Below the pieces are notes generated by a model. The model was given only the letters and a program-made list of their open reading frames with translations, was not told where the DNA came from and made no database searches. Of a DNA stretch of 64,000 nt, positions 18,088 to 26,175 are shown piece by piece. Both the position numbers and the translations under genes were made by a program. The stretch is from Muribaculum sp. An289 (GTDB lineage: Bacteria; Bacteroidota; Bacteroidia; Bacteroidales; UBA932): contig NZ_NFIV01000002.1 of NCBI RefSeq assembly GCF_002159555.1, positions 219,960-283,959 of the forward strand, written 5' to 3'. Positions within the stretch are counted from its first letter, which is position 1. Every line of letters starts with the position of its first letter.

Positions 18088-18121
18088 GACGGGTGTATCT
18101 TTAAGATGCCCCGTCTTTTTT
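18088..18121 (+). terminator. Rho-independent terminator after lipoprotein operon
   Basis: GACGGG (18088-18093) pairs with CCCGTC (18110-18115), with ATCTT/AAGAT pairing inside, followed by T6. It ends the two-gene lipoprotein operon and lies just before the IS3 remnant. Confidence 0.85.
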
Positions 18122-18169
18122 GTATACGGCAAAATCCACCATTTTTGGTGTTGGCGTTATAGTCTCCGG

Positions 18170-18946
18170 ATGATAATTTTGTTTAGAATTTTTGAATACC
18201 GCAAGAATAATCCCGGTCTGGGGTGCGCAAAGCTATACCTGATAGTCAAACGGTTATTTGAGAATACCGGTAGTATGCCCGGACGGGACGCGTTCATAGA
18301 GCTGCTTCGCAAGAACGGCCTGATGGTACGTCTCAAACACCGTCGTCACTACAGGACGACAGACTCAAGACACCACTACCGTAAGTATCCAAACCTTATT
18401 GCCGACATAGTCCCATCCCGTCCCAATGAGATATGGGTAAGCGACATCACATACGTGGAGACAGATGAAGGAGTATGCTATCTGTCCCTCATAACGGATG
18501 CCTATTCGCACAAGATTGTAGGCTGGGCCGTAGGTCCCACATTGGAGACGGCATACCCGTTGGAGGCCCTGAGGATGGCGTTGGCAACGATTGACGATGT
18601 CACGGCATCCCGTCTCATCCATCACTCTGACCGGGGCTGCCAGTATTGCAGCAACGAGTATGTCTCGGAACTGAGAAAACATCACGTGAGCATAAGCATG
18701 ACCCAAAGCGGAGACCCTCTCGAAAACGCCATTGCAGAACGTGCCAACGGCATATTGAAGGTAGAGTGGCTGTACAAGATGAAAATACCGACCAGGGATG
18801 AATGCCGGTCAATACTGAGCAGGATAATAGACTTTTACAATACACAGCGGCCACATATGAGTATCGGAATGCAGACACCGGAAACGGTGCATCAGCAGGC
18901 AGGAGAACAGAGGCGGTGCTGGAAAAACAGTTATGCCATGGGATAA
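18170..18946 (+). pseudogene. IS3-family transposase OrfB remnant
   Basis: An intact-looking reading frame of about 258 residues encodes the integrase core of an IS3-group OrfB. It has the HTH_21-like start (EYRKNNPGLGCAKLYLIVKRL) and DDE residues in WVSDITYVE, HHSDRGCQYCS and NAIAERANGILKVEW. The protein ends in DFYNTQRPHMSIGMQTPETVH. There is no OrfA upstream: the sequence immediately before is the lipoprotein terminator, so the left end of the element, and with it normal expression by frameshifting, is lost. I treat it as a remnant; the exact start is uncertain. Confidence 0.72.
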
Positions 18947-19307
18947 AATGAAAAAATAGGCATATATTTGCCGGCGTGTTCAGGTGCTGCGGTACCGCAG
19001 CACCTGAACAGAACCAACCAGTCAGGCTCGAACACTGTAAATCAAAACAGTGATTCTGTAAAGACTTTTAGAGATAAAAACACCGGCTGTAAACACAGTC
19101 AGTGATACTGTAAACCATATTAGTTAATCCGCTCTAAAAGTGTCAACCTAAATCAGGGAAGTTCATGCAACCTTGATACTATTGAAGGAAAGCATTGTTT
19201 TTGCTTCAAAAATCGGCTATAATCAGCCAAATCGCATAAAATTTTGAGGATTTGGCTGATTATATGATTAATTTGTTTTATATTTGTGAAGACAAAATTC
19301 TATAGTT
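18947..19307. repeat. Intergenic region with palindrome, short repeats and inverted repeat
   Basis: No gene is seen. The region holds a perfect 34-nt palindrome at 18977-19010 (centre GGTACC). It also has two copies of a 15-nt CAGTGATWCTGTAAA repeat (19048-19062 and 19100-19114). A perfect 16-bp inverted repeat (19218-19233 and 19249-19264, arm TATAATCAGCCAAATC, 15-nt loop) sits just before the ATPase promoter. Confidence 0.75.
19279..19286 (+). promoter_or_regulatory. Putative -7 element for ATPase gene
   Basis: TATATTTG lies 21 nt upstream of the ATG at 19308 and matches TAnnTTTG. The candidate -33 TTTG at 19251-19254 falls inside the right arm of the 16-bp inverted repeat, so a protein bound there, or a hairpin, could affect transcription. 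Confidence 0.5.
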
Positions 19308-20723
19308 ATGATAATAGGAAGAAAAGAAGAGCAGAAAATATTGCTTTCGGCAGCACAGTCGGAGTACTCGGAGTTGATAGCAGTCTATGGTCGTAGGCGA
19401 GTAGGCAAGACCTATCTGATTCGTGAAACATTTGGCTATAAGTTCACATTCCAGCATACTGGTCTGGCAAATGCCAAGACAAAAGACCAGCTGTTCAGTT
19501 TTGCCATTTCACTTCGTGATGCCGGATACGATGATTGCCCAATACCGCAATCGTGGTTGGAGGCATTCAGTCTGTTATCTCATTTCCTGAAGAATTCGAC
19601 AGATGAGAAAAAGATAATCTTCCTGGACGAGCTTCCATGGATGGATACGCCTCGTTCAAATTTCATTTCTGCTTTTGAACATTTCTGGAATGGATGGGCA
19701 TCGGCTAGAAAGGATATAGTTCTGATAATTTGCGGTTCTGCTACATCATGGATTATCAACAAAGTGATTAATGACCATGGTGGACTTCATAACCGTGTTA
19801 CACAACGCATAGCACTTCAGCCTTTTACTTTGCGTGAGTGTGAAATGTTTGCCCAAAACAGAGGTCTTGAAATGAGCAGGTATCAAATAGCCGAGTGCTA
19901 TATGGTGTTGGGAGGCATACCTTTCTATTGGAGTATGCTTGAAAAGGGGCTCAGTCTTGCTCAAAATATTGATAAGATTTTCTTTGCCAAGAATGGTAAA
20001 CTTTCAAATGAGTTTAACCAACTCTATGCATCGTTATTCAAGTCACCGGAACAATATATAGATGTCGTAACTGCTCTTGGCCGTAAAAAAGTTGGAATGA
20101 CTCGCGAGGAGATTATGACTGCAATTGACAAACCGAGCAACGGGACATTGAGTAAGGTGCTTGATGAGTTGGAGTACTGCGGTTTCATCCGAAAATACAG
20201 TAGCTATGGCAAAAAGACAAAACAGGCAATCTATCAATTAGTCGATAACTATACGCTCTTTTATTTCAAGTTTATCCAGCAAAACAAGAATAATGACGAG
20301 CATTTCTGGTCTGTGTCTATAGATTCTGCAACGCATCGAGCGTGGAGTGGTTTGGCTTTCGAACGCCTGTGTATGGCCCATACACAGCAAATCAAGGCTG
20401 GACTGGGTATTTCAGGAGTATTGAGTAACATCTACTCATGGCGAAAAGAGGCAGATGAAAATGGCAACGGAGCACAAATAGATTTGCTGATAGACCGTAA
20501 TGACCATGTAATAAATGTCTGCGAGATGAAATACTCTATGTCTGAGTTCACTATTGATGCTGATTACGAACGCGAGCTGCGTAACAAAAAGAGTTTGTTT
20601 ATCGAGACTACAAAAACACGTAAGGCGGTACATCTTACGATGGTCACTACCTACGGGGTCCGTCAGAACTCGCATTCGGGAGTTGTACAAAGTGAGATAA
20701 CATTGGAGGATTTGTTTGGGTAA
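19308..20723 (+). CDS. AAA ATPase with C-terminal DUF234 nuclease-like domain
   Basis: This 471-residue protein belongs to the archaeal-type ATPase/DUF234 family common in Bacteroidetes. Walker A is GRRRVGKT (28-35) and Walker B is KKIIFLDELPWMD near residue 105. A winged-helix segment follows (MTREEIMTAI...LSKVLDELEYCGFIRKY). The C-terminal part has a PD-(D/E)xK-like pattern, GAQIDLLIDRNDHVINVCEMKYS. The function is unknown; roles in DNA transactions or defence have been suggested for relatives. Lower GC than its neighbours and the flanking repeats point to transfer. Confidence 0.85.
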   Translation: MIIGRKEEQKILLSAAQSEYSELIAVYGRRRVGKTYLIRETFGYKFTFQHTGLANAKTKDQLFSFAISLRDAGYDDCPIPQSWLEAFSLLSHFLKNSTDEKKIIFLDELPWMDTPRSNFISAFEHFWNGWASARKDIVLIICGSATSWIINKVINDHGGLHNRVTQRIALQPFTLRECEMFAQNRGLEMSRYQIAECYMVLGGIPFYWSMLEKGLSLAQNIDKIFFAKNGKLSNEFNQLYASLFKSPEQYIDVVTALGRKKVGMTREEIMTAIDKPSNGTLSKVLDELEYCGFIRKYSSYGKKTKQAIYQLVDNYTLFYFKFIQQNKNNDEHFWSVSIDSATHRAWSGLAFERLCMAHTQQIKAGLGISGVLSNIYSWRKEADENGNGAQIDLLIDRNDHVINVCEMKYSMSEFTIDADYERELRNKKSLFIETTKTRKAVHLTMVTTYGVRQNSHSGVVQSEITLEDLFG

Positions 20724-20759
20724 GCTATAGCATATGGATATATGTTTATGTCTCAATCC

Positions 20760-22070
20760 CTACCTTAGTATAGGCCCGCTCCCGAGCATTTCATCCCCGT
20801 CATACCAGACGGCGAATTGCCCGGGAGTTATTCCTCTCTGTTGCTGTTCGAAGATGATATACAGCCCATTGTCGCGTTTTACGAGAATGGCGTCCTGAAG
20901 CGGCTGGCGGTAACGGATACGCACTTTGTAACGGCGCGTTTCGCCGTTTTTCATTTCAAGGTCGCGGCGGATCCAGTGTATTTCGCTGTTGTCTATGAAC
21001 AGTGCCGGACGGAGCAGGCCGGGATGGCAGTCGCCCTCGCCGACATAAATGGTATTGGTCTCCGTATCGGTGGCGATGATGAATATCGAGTCTTTGTGCC
21101 CTCCGATATTCAGGCCCTTGCGCTGTCCGATTGTGTAGAACTGCACTCCCTGGTGTTCCCCTATGGTCTTGGCGTAAACCGGCGCGGGAGCGAGCCCGCT
21201 CTCCCTTTCCGCCTTCCTCTGTTTTCTCGAAGGTTTGTGCCATACTATGGCCTCCCTGTCATATACGAGAGGCGAGCTTAAAATATTCAATGAATTGTCA
21301 TCCAGGTTTTTAATCAGGCTTTCATCGGCTTTCAGCCTTCCGTATATTTCCTCCCTCTCTTTGTATGCGGGGCAGTTTTCATAATATGGCAGGAAGACTT
21401 CCACTACATCGCCGGGACGGCTCTGGATTTTCTGCTGGAGGAATGTCGGAAGGTCTATTTTTCCGACAAAGCATATTCCCTGCGAGTCTTTCTTGTCGGC
21501 TGACGGCAGGTCTGCTTCGGCGGCGATTTTCCTAACTTCCGGCTTGAGCAGGTGTCCGATTGGGAAAAGGGCTTTCGAAAGCTGTTCCTGGGACAGTTGG
21601 CAGAGAAAATAACTTTGGTCCTTATTCGGGTCGCTTCCGGCCAGTATCCTGTAAACCTGTCCGCCATTCGCCCCTGAAACGGTCTCTTTTCTGCAATAAT
21701 GCCCTGTGGCGACCATTTCGGCCCCCATTTTCAGCGCACAGTCGAGAAAGGCATCGAACTTGATTTCCCTGTTGCACATTACATCCGGATTGGGAGTGCG
21801 GCCCTTTGCGTATTCGGCGAACATGTAGTCCACCACTTTTTCCCTGTAAATTTTACTCAAATCGACAAAATAGAAAGGTATCCCGATTTTTCTTGCCACA
21901 AGTTCCGCCACAAAACGGTCTTCCTCCCATTCGCAATCCCCGTGCAATGTCCCGGTCGTATCATGCCAGTTCTGCATGAACAGTCCGAACACATCATGTC
22001 CTGCCTCTTTCAGGAGCAGGGCGGCCACGCTCGAATCGACTCCGCCCGACAAACCGACAGCTATCTTCAT
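20760..22070 (-). CDS. mnmA: tRNA-specific 2-thiouridylase MnmA
   Basis: This enzyme has about 436 residues from the ATG at 22070 (MKIAVGLSGGVDSSVAALLL). It thiolates U34 of tRNA for Lys, Glu and Gln. The PP-loop motif GLSGGVDSS, the catalytic cysteine region NPDVMCNREIKF, ATGHYCRK, KDQSYFL and the second catalytic cysteine in DSQGICFVG are all present. Compared with the E. coli type, about 55-60 extra residues (ENCPAYKEREEIYGRLKADE through RKAERESG) are inserted before KTIGEHQGVQFYTIGQRKG. It is convergent with the ATPase gene, 36 nt away. Confidence 0.96.
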   Translation of the reverse strand: MKIAVGLSGGVDSSVAALLLKEAGHDVFGLFMQNWHDTTGTLHGDCEWEEDRFVAELVARKIGIPFYFVDLSKIYREKVVDYMFAEYAKGRTPNPDVMCNREIKFDAFLDCALKMGAEMVATGHYCRKETVSGANGGQVYRILAGSDPNKDQSYFLCQLSQEQLSKALFPIGHLLKPEVRKIAAEADLPSADKKDSQGICFVGKIDLPTFLQQKIQSRPGDVVEVFLPYYENCPAYKEREEIYGRLKADESLIKNLDDNSLNILSSPLVYDREAIVWHKPSRKQRKAERESGLAPAPVYAKTIGEHQGVQFYTIGQRKGLNIGGHKDSIFIIATDTETNTIYVGEGDCHPGLLRPALFIDNSEIHWIRRDLEMKNGETRRYKVRIRYRQPLQDAILVKRDNGLYIIFEQQQRGITPGQFAVWYDGDEMLGSGPILR

Positions 22071-22297
22071 CTTATCCTGATTCCAAAATATTTTACGGCG
22101 CAAATTTAAAAACTTGTTTTGAGAAGCCGCCTAAGAACCTCCTTAAAATTTCAAGCACCATCCAAACTGCTCCAGATTTTCCGTCCGATTAAACTTTTCT
22201 CCGCTTCCGATTTGAAAATTTTTCTATCTTATTGATAATCAATGCGGATTTTTCTGCATTGTTAAACTTTTTATTTTCCCATGAAACTTTCATAAGA

Positions 22298-22305
22298 TAA
22301 TTTTG
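22298..22305 (+). promoter_or_regulatory. Putative -7 element for the tandem secreted-protein genes
   Basis: TAATTTTG lies 44 nt before the first ATG of the tandem family and matches TAnnTTTG. The rest of the interval 22071-22297 shows no gene or RNA that I recognise. Confidence 0.45.
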
Positions 22306-22348
22306 CTGTCGATAAATCAAGAAAACTATGAGTTTAAAAATTAAAGCC

Positions 22349-22915
22349 ATGAAACGTTCAGTAATATTTACATTGTCAATGCTATCGTCAATTTTGTGCA
22401 GCATCAGCCTGTTTGCCCAGACCGGTTCCGGTTCTGCCGTACAGCTTGACGGATACGATTTCTCCACCTTCACCATCAACGGGTTCGAAGTGGCCGGGCC
22501 GGAATACACGGAACAGGACATAATCAGAGTTTTCGGGCAACCGGATACTGTACTATATGAATTTGGAAGGACTTATATGTATGAGCGGAAGATAAAGATT
22601 CTCAACAAAGAAGTCGGTACGGGTGATTATTACATACAAATTACTTTGCCTGGCAGTTCCGGTCCCATAATAGGCGCTTTTGTCGCAGATACCTCTTCCG
22701 TCATGAACGGTTACATCCGTGTGGGTGATCCGGTCTTGAAAGTCTATGATATGGGTGGCAGGTTTAAAGATAACAAATCTAACTTCAAAGGCGATGGTTC
22801 CGGATATATTTGGTGGTGTCCATCGGGTTGGGGCAATGCGGATTGGATTGTGTGTCCTGAAATCTCATATGACAAGGACGGGAAGATTACCAGTTTCGGT
22901 ATATGGACACTTTAA
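22349..22915 (+). CDS. Small secreted protein, tandem family copy 1
   Basis: This 188-residue protein has a signal peptide (MKRSVIFTLSMLSSILCSISLFAQ). A conserved block follows, including YDFSTFTINGFEVAGPEYTE and then IIRVFGQPD. This resembles the start of the SmpA/BamE-like fold, where a helix is followed by an FGxPD turn; a second similar element (GYIRVGDPVLKVYDMGGRF) appears near residue 125. No enzyme motif is visible. It is the first of four tandem copies. The ATG at 22349 is chosen because the other copies begin at the same MKRSVIF with the same ATTAAAGCC leader; an in-frame ATG at 22328 is possible. Periplasmic or surface location is expected. Confidence 0.75.
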   Translation: MKRSVIFTLSMLSSILCSISLFAQTGSGSAVQLDGYDFSTFTINGFEVAGPEYTEQDIIRVFGQPDTVLYEFGRTYMYERKIKILNKEVGTGDYYIQITLPGSSGPIIGAFVADTSSVMNGYIRVGDPVLKVYDMGGRFKDNKSNFKGDGSGYIWWCPSGWGNADWIVCPEISYDKDGKITSFGIWTL

Positions 22916-22982
22916 AACGCTTGCTTCGGATTTAAAGTTAGGAGGGGGATGGTCCCTTCCTTGCTTAAAAAAAATTAAAGCC

Positions 22983-23552
22983 ATGAAACGTTCAGTAATA
23001 TTTACAGCATTGTCGGTGTTATCGTCAATTTTGTGCGGCATCAGTCTGTTTGCCCAGACCGGTTTCGATTCTGTCGGACAGTTTGACGGATACGATTTCT
23101 CCACTTTCACCATCAATGGGCTTGAAGTAGGCGGGCCGGAATACACGGAACAGGATATCATCAGGGCATTCGGACAACCGGATACTGTGGAATTTGACGA
23201 GTTCGGTTATACTTATTTATATGAGGAAAAAATCAAAATACTTAACAAAGAAATGGGCACGGGGAGTTATTCTGTACAAATAACTTTATTTAATAATCCC
23301 GGGCCTATTACGTGTGTATATATAGCTGATGAGACATGCTTGATAAATGGTTATATCAGAGTAGGAGACAGGATATCAAAGGCTTATGAAATGGGTGGTA
23401 GATTCCAAGATTATAAATTTGATTTTAACGACGGTTCGGGATATGTTATGTGGTGTCCGTCCGGTTGGGGCAATGCAGATTGGATTGTGTGCCCGAAAAT
23501 CACGTATGATAAAGATGGAATAATTGCTAGTTTCAGCATTTGGCTATATTAA
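22983..23552 (+). CDS. Small secreted protein, tandem family copy 2
   Basis: This 189-residue paralogue of the preceding gene has the signal peptide MKRSVIFTALSVLSSILCGISLFAQ, the same FTINGLEVGGPEYTEQDII...FGQPD block and the same overall layout to the C-terminal CPSGWGNADWIVCP motif. Its first 200 nt differ from copy 3 at only about five sites, while the 3' half instead resembles copy 1. The start at 22983 follows the shared leader AAAAAATTAAAGCC. The longer in-frame reading from 22746 runs back into copy 1 and is rejected. Confidence 0.75.
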   Translation: MKRSVIFTALSVLSSILCGISLFAQTGFDSVGQFDGYDFSTFTINGLEVGGPEYTEQDIIRAFGQPDTVEFDEFGYTYLYEEKIKILNKEMGTGSYSVQITLFNNPGPITCVYIADETCLINGYIRVGDRISKAYEMGGRFQDYKFDFNDGSGYVMWCPSGWGNADWIVCPKITYDKDGIIASFSIWLY

Positions 23553-23617
23553 AAGTTACTTAAACAAAAGGTTAAGGAGAAGTTTTCCCTTTTCTCGTTT
23601 TGAAAAAAATTAAAGCC

Positions 23618-24190
23618 ATGAAACGTTCAGTAATATTTACAGCATTGTCGGTGTTATCGTCAATTTTGTGCGGCATCAGTCTGTTTGCCCAGACCGGTTT
23701 CGATTCTGCCGGACAGTTTGAAGGATACGATTTCTCCACTTTCACCATCAATGGGCTTGAAGTAGGCGGACCGGAATACACGGAACAGGACATCATCAGG
23801 GCATTCGGACAACCGGATTCGGTGGAACTCGGAGAATTCGGATACACATACATCATGCTAAAGGAGGCTTCATCCACACCGAAGAATTATATTCCGACAG
23901 GTGGAATATATGCGGCAGAAATTATCCTGCATACAAAACCAAAAGGAGCAATATACGTGGTCGGCATTTTTGATGAAAAATATACAGTCAACAATTTTAT
24001 AAATGTCGGTGACAGCATGTCTAAAATATACGAAATGGATGGCGATTTCAAAGAAGTCCACTATAAAGAAGGTGACAGTTCCATATATTGGAGACCAACC
24101 GGATGGGAAAACATAGAATTTTTTAATTGTCCGCAATTCATGATTGACAAAAACGGGACAATCATAGGCATAAGTCTATGGAGTTATTAA
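23618..24190 (+). CDS. Small secreted protein, tandem family copy 3 (divergent C-terminus)
   Basis: This 190-residue protein has the first 75 residues nearly identical to copy 2, then diverges after FGQPDSVELGEFGYTYI. The distal half (KEASSTPKNYIPTGGIYAAEIILHTKPKGAIYV...NVGDSMSKIYEMDGDF...YWRPTGWENIEFFNCPQF) keeps the general pattern, including xVGDxxxKxYEM and WxPTGW, but few identical residues. The constant front and variable back suggest gene conversion or recombination at the 5' end. Confidence 0.72.
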   Translation: MKRSVIFTALSVLSSILCGISLFAQTGFDSAGQFEGYDFSTFTINGLEVGGPEYTEQDIIRAFGQPDSVELGEFGYTYIMLKEASSTPKNYIPTGGIYAAEIILHTKPKGAIYVVGIFDEKYTVNNFINVGDSMSKIYEMDGDFKEVHYKEGDSSIYWRPTGWENIEFFNCPQFMIDKNGTIIGISLWSY

Positions 24191-24200
24191 AAAATATGAT

Positions 24201-24464
24201 ATGAAATTCATTACAATTATACTGATGTCGGTGTTATCGTCAATTTTGTGCTGCATCAGCCTGTTTGCCCAGACAGGTTCCGGTTCTGCCGTACAGTTTG
24301 AAGGATACGATTTCTCCACTTTCACCATCAATGGGCTTGAAGTAGGCGGACCGGAATACACGGAACAGGATATAATCAGAGTTTTCGGGCAACCGGATTC
24401 TGTGGAATTTAACGAGTTCGGTTATACTTATTTATATGAGAAAAAAATTTTAAACAGCTTCTAA
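24201..24464 (+). pseudogene. Truncated tandem family copy 4
   Basis: An 87-residue frame begins MKFITIILMSVLSSILCCISLFAQ and carries the full conserved block through FGQPDSVEFNEFGYTYLYEKK, then stops at 24464. It lacks the distal 100 residues of the other copies. Its sequence mixes copy 1 and copy 2 positions. It is probably a remnant of recombination, although a short secreted product is possible. Confidence 0.6.
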
Positions 24465-24498
24465 AAGTTACTTAAACAATTTTGAAAAAATTAAAGTC

Positions 24499-24888
24499 AT
24501 GAAACATTTAATAATATTTTCCGCGATGGCGGTTACAGCTGTCGGTTATGTCGTTTATTTTTTTGTTTACCCTTTCGCGTTGGGAAAATTTCCCGATATC
24601 GGTGACACTATGGCCGTCGTCCTGATGCCTGTCATAGCTGCATTGATTTTTGCAGGGATGTTCAGGTCGGAGGATGTAAAACGGGAAAGACCTGTTTTCG
24701 GTTATTGGGCTAAAGTCCTGTTCGTCTTTTATGTGCTTGCCATCTGTGATTGTATTCCGGTCGTGGCCGGATGTGGCCAGCAGGCAAGTCTGTGGCCGCT
24801 ACTTATCAATGTCGGGCTGTCCTTTTTCGCGGCCTTGGTATGGGAGGCGGTTGTTAGGTTGCACAAGAAAACGATTTGCCGGGAATAA
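24499..24888 (+). CDS. Small membrane protein, unknown
   Basis: This 129-residue protein has about four hydrophobic segments (residues about 4-26, 38-56, 68-90, 98-118) and a short basic tail (RLHKKTICRE). I do not recognise a family. It starts just after a copy of the same leader that precedes the secreted paralogues (TTGAAAAAATTAAAGTCATG), so it appears to have inherited the leader of a lost fifth copy. Confidence 0.6.
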   Translation: MKHLIIFSAMAVTAVGYVVYFFVYPFALGKFPDIGDTMAVVLMPVIAALIFAGMFRSEDVKRERPVFGYWAKVLFVFYVLAICDCIPVVAGCGQQASLWPLLINVGLSFFAALVWEAVVRLHKKTICRE

Positions 24889-24929
24889 GAAGCTGTCTGA
24901 CCGCTTTATGGAGCAGTTTTGGCGGACAG

Positions 24930-24970
24930 GTGCCGGATGGTTAAGAGAAACTTTTCCGGCACTTGTTTTT
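24930..24970 (+). terminator. Terminator after small membrane protein
   Basis: GTGCCGG (24930-24936) pairs with CCGGCAC (24956-24962), followed by TTGTTTTTT. Its T-tract overlaps the -33 region of the next promoter. Confidence 0.7.
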
Positions 24971-24984
24971 TGCTGTAATTTTCC

Positions 24985-24992
24985 TATCTTTG
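24985..24992 (+). promoter_or_regulatory. Promoter -7 element for small membrane/HTH pair
   Basis: TATCTTTG fits TAnnTTTG exactly. A T-rich TTTTTTG element lies upstream and the ATG at 25011 is 19 nt downstream, so the 5' leader is very short. Confidence 0.55.
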
Positions 24993-25010
24993 CTGACAAA
25001 TAAGGAAAAT

Positions 25011-25433
25011 ATGAAAAAGAAGATTCTGAAATCTTTGCTTTTGTCTCTGGCGATGTTTGCTTTTCTTACATTGTCCGATTTTGTTCAAAATCATGATTTC
25101 AGTATTGTTGAATGCCTTGAGAACGTGTATTTTTCCAGTCTGGTATTTTTTACAGCTTTGACTTATATCGTAATACGTCTTATACGCAAGCACGACTGGC
25201 GGATTCATGATTGGGTAGTTTTCTTTTTCATGCTTTATCCTTTGGCGGCAATGTTCTACCTGTTGCTTGTCTTCCTTGTGGGATATATGGCATTCGGGCA
25301 GGACGAGGACTTGAGTATTTTCAGGATTGCCTCGAGGCCGTTGGGCATTTCAATCACTATGACCGTGGCTTTCTATTTTTCATACAAAAAACGGCAGGTA
25401 AAAGCAGGGGAGGGTGACAGAGATGCAAGGTGA
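25011..25433 (+). CDS. Small membrane protein paired with HTH gene, unknown
   Basis: This 140-residue protein starts at the ATG at 25011 (MKKKILKSLLLSLAMFAFLTL). It has about four hydrophobic segments and a basic C-terminus (YKKRQVKAGEGDRDAR). No domain is recognised. It overlaps the next gene by 11 nt, so the two are translationally coupled and probably work together at the membrane. Confidence 0.65.
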   Translation: MKKKILKSLLLSLAMFAFLTLSDFVQNHDFSIVECLENVYFSSLVFFTALTYIVIRLIRKHDWRIHDWVVFFFMLYPLAAMFYLLLVFLVGYMAFGQDEDLSIFRIASRPLGISITMTVAFYFSYKKRQVKAGEGDRDAR

Positions 25434-26094
25434 TTTGAGGGCTGTCGTCATTTTCCTTATTGTCGTCATGGGAATATTCATGGCGGACGTTATCTATATC
25501 GGCATACGCATGTTCATTAAATACAGGCGGCAGGCTTCCGAAAAGAAACGCCTCGAAGAGCTTTATGCCAAGGCCGAAGCCCAGAAAAACGAACTGGAAT
25601 CCATTGTTTCGGAGGGTTCCGTTAAGGATGAAGCCGTCCATGAAGCCATTCTGAAACGTCTCTCGGTACTCGACGGGATCTTAGCTTCCAAGCTTATCGG
25701 CAGTGAGCAGTCTTACCGTTCTTCGGAGAAAGAACTGTCAGAGCTTTTGGATGACAAGGACGGTTTCATGGAGTCCACGAGGCTTTGTTTTTCCCGAAGC
25801 CATCCTGCATTCATCGAGCATCTTGAAAGTTGCGGCCTCACGCAGTGGGAATGCGGCTATTGCTGCCTGTATGCGATGGGGTTGCGCGGCAAGGATGTCG
25901 GAAATTTTGTCAATCTTCCCGGGCACTACAATATCGACAGCACCCTGCGGCGTAAGCTCGGTTTGGGCAGCCGGGATACCAATCTTAGCATATATCTTAA
26001 AAGACTGGCAGATTCCGGTGCCGTGCGGCCGGGACAGGGACCGGAGCATGGACAGGATTCCGTTAAAACGGATTCTGTTAAAGCGGAACGATAA
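25423..26094 (+). CDS. Membrane-anchored protein with C-terminal HTH-like domain
   Basis: This protein has about 223 residues from the ATG at 25423; an in-frame GTG at 25414 is also possible. One N-terminal membrane segment (AVVIFLIVVMGIFMADVIYIGI) is followed by a charged coiled coil (RRQASEKKRLEELYAKAEAQKNELE). The C-terminal domain (RSHPAFIEHLESCGLTQWECGYCCLYAMGLRGKDVGNFVNLPGHYNIDSTLRRKLGL) resembles the LuxR-like output domain at the end of many Bacteroidetes TPR sensor proteins. The expected role is membrane-tethered transcriptional control, inferred. There are no TPRs here, which is unusual. Confidence 0.7.
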   Translation: MQGDLRAVVIFLIVVMGIFMADVIYIGIRMFIKYRRQASEKKRLEELYAKAEAQKNELESIVSEGSVKDEAVHEAILKRLSVLDGILASKLIGSEQSYRSSEKELSELLDDKDGFMESTRLCFSRSHPAFIEHLESCGLTQWECGYCCLYAMGLRGKDVGNFVNLPGHYNIDSTLRRKLGLGSRDTNLSIYLKRLADSGAVRPGQGPEHGQDSVKTDSVKAER

Positions 26095-26175
26095 TTGCAG
26101 CATTTCCCCACGCCTTGACGGTGCGGTCGTTACAGACCATGAACGACTGTGAAGGCAGGAAAATTATGAATATTT

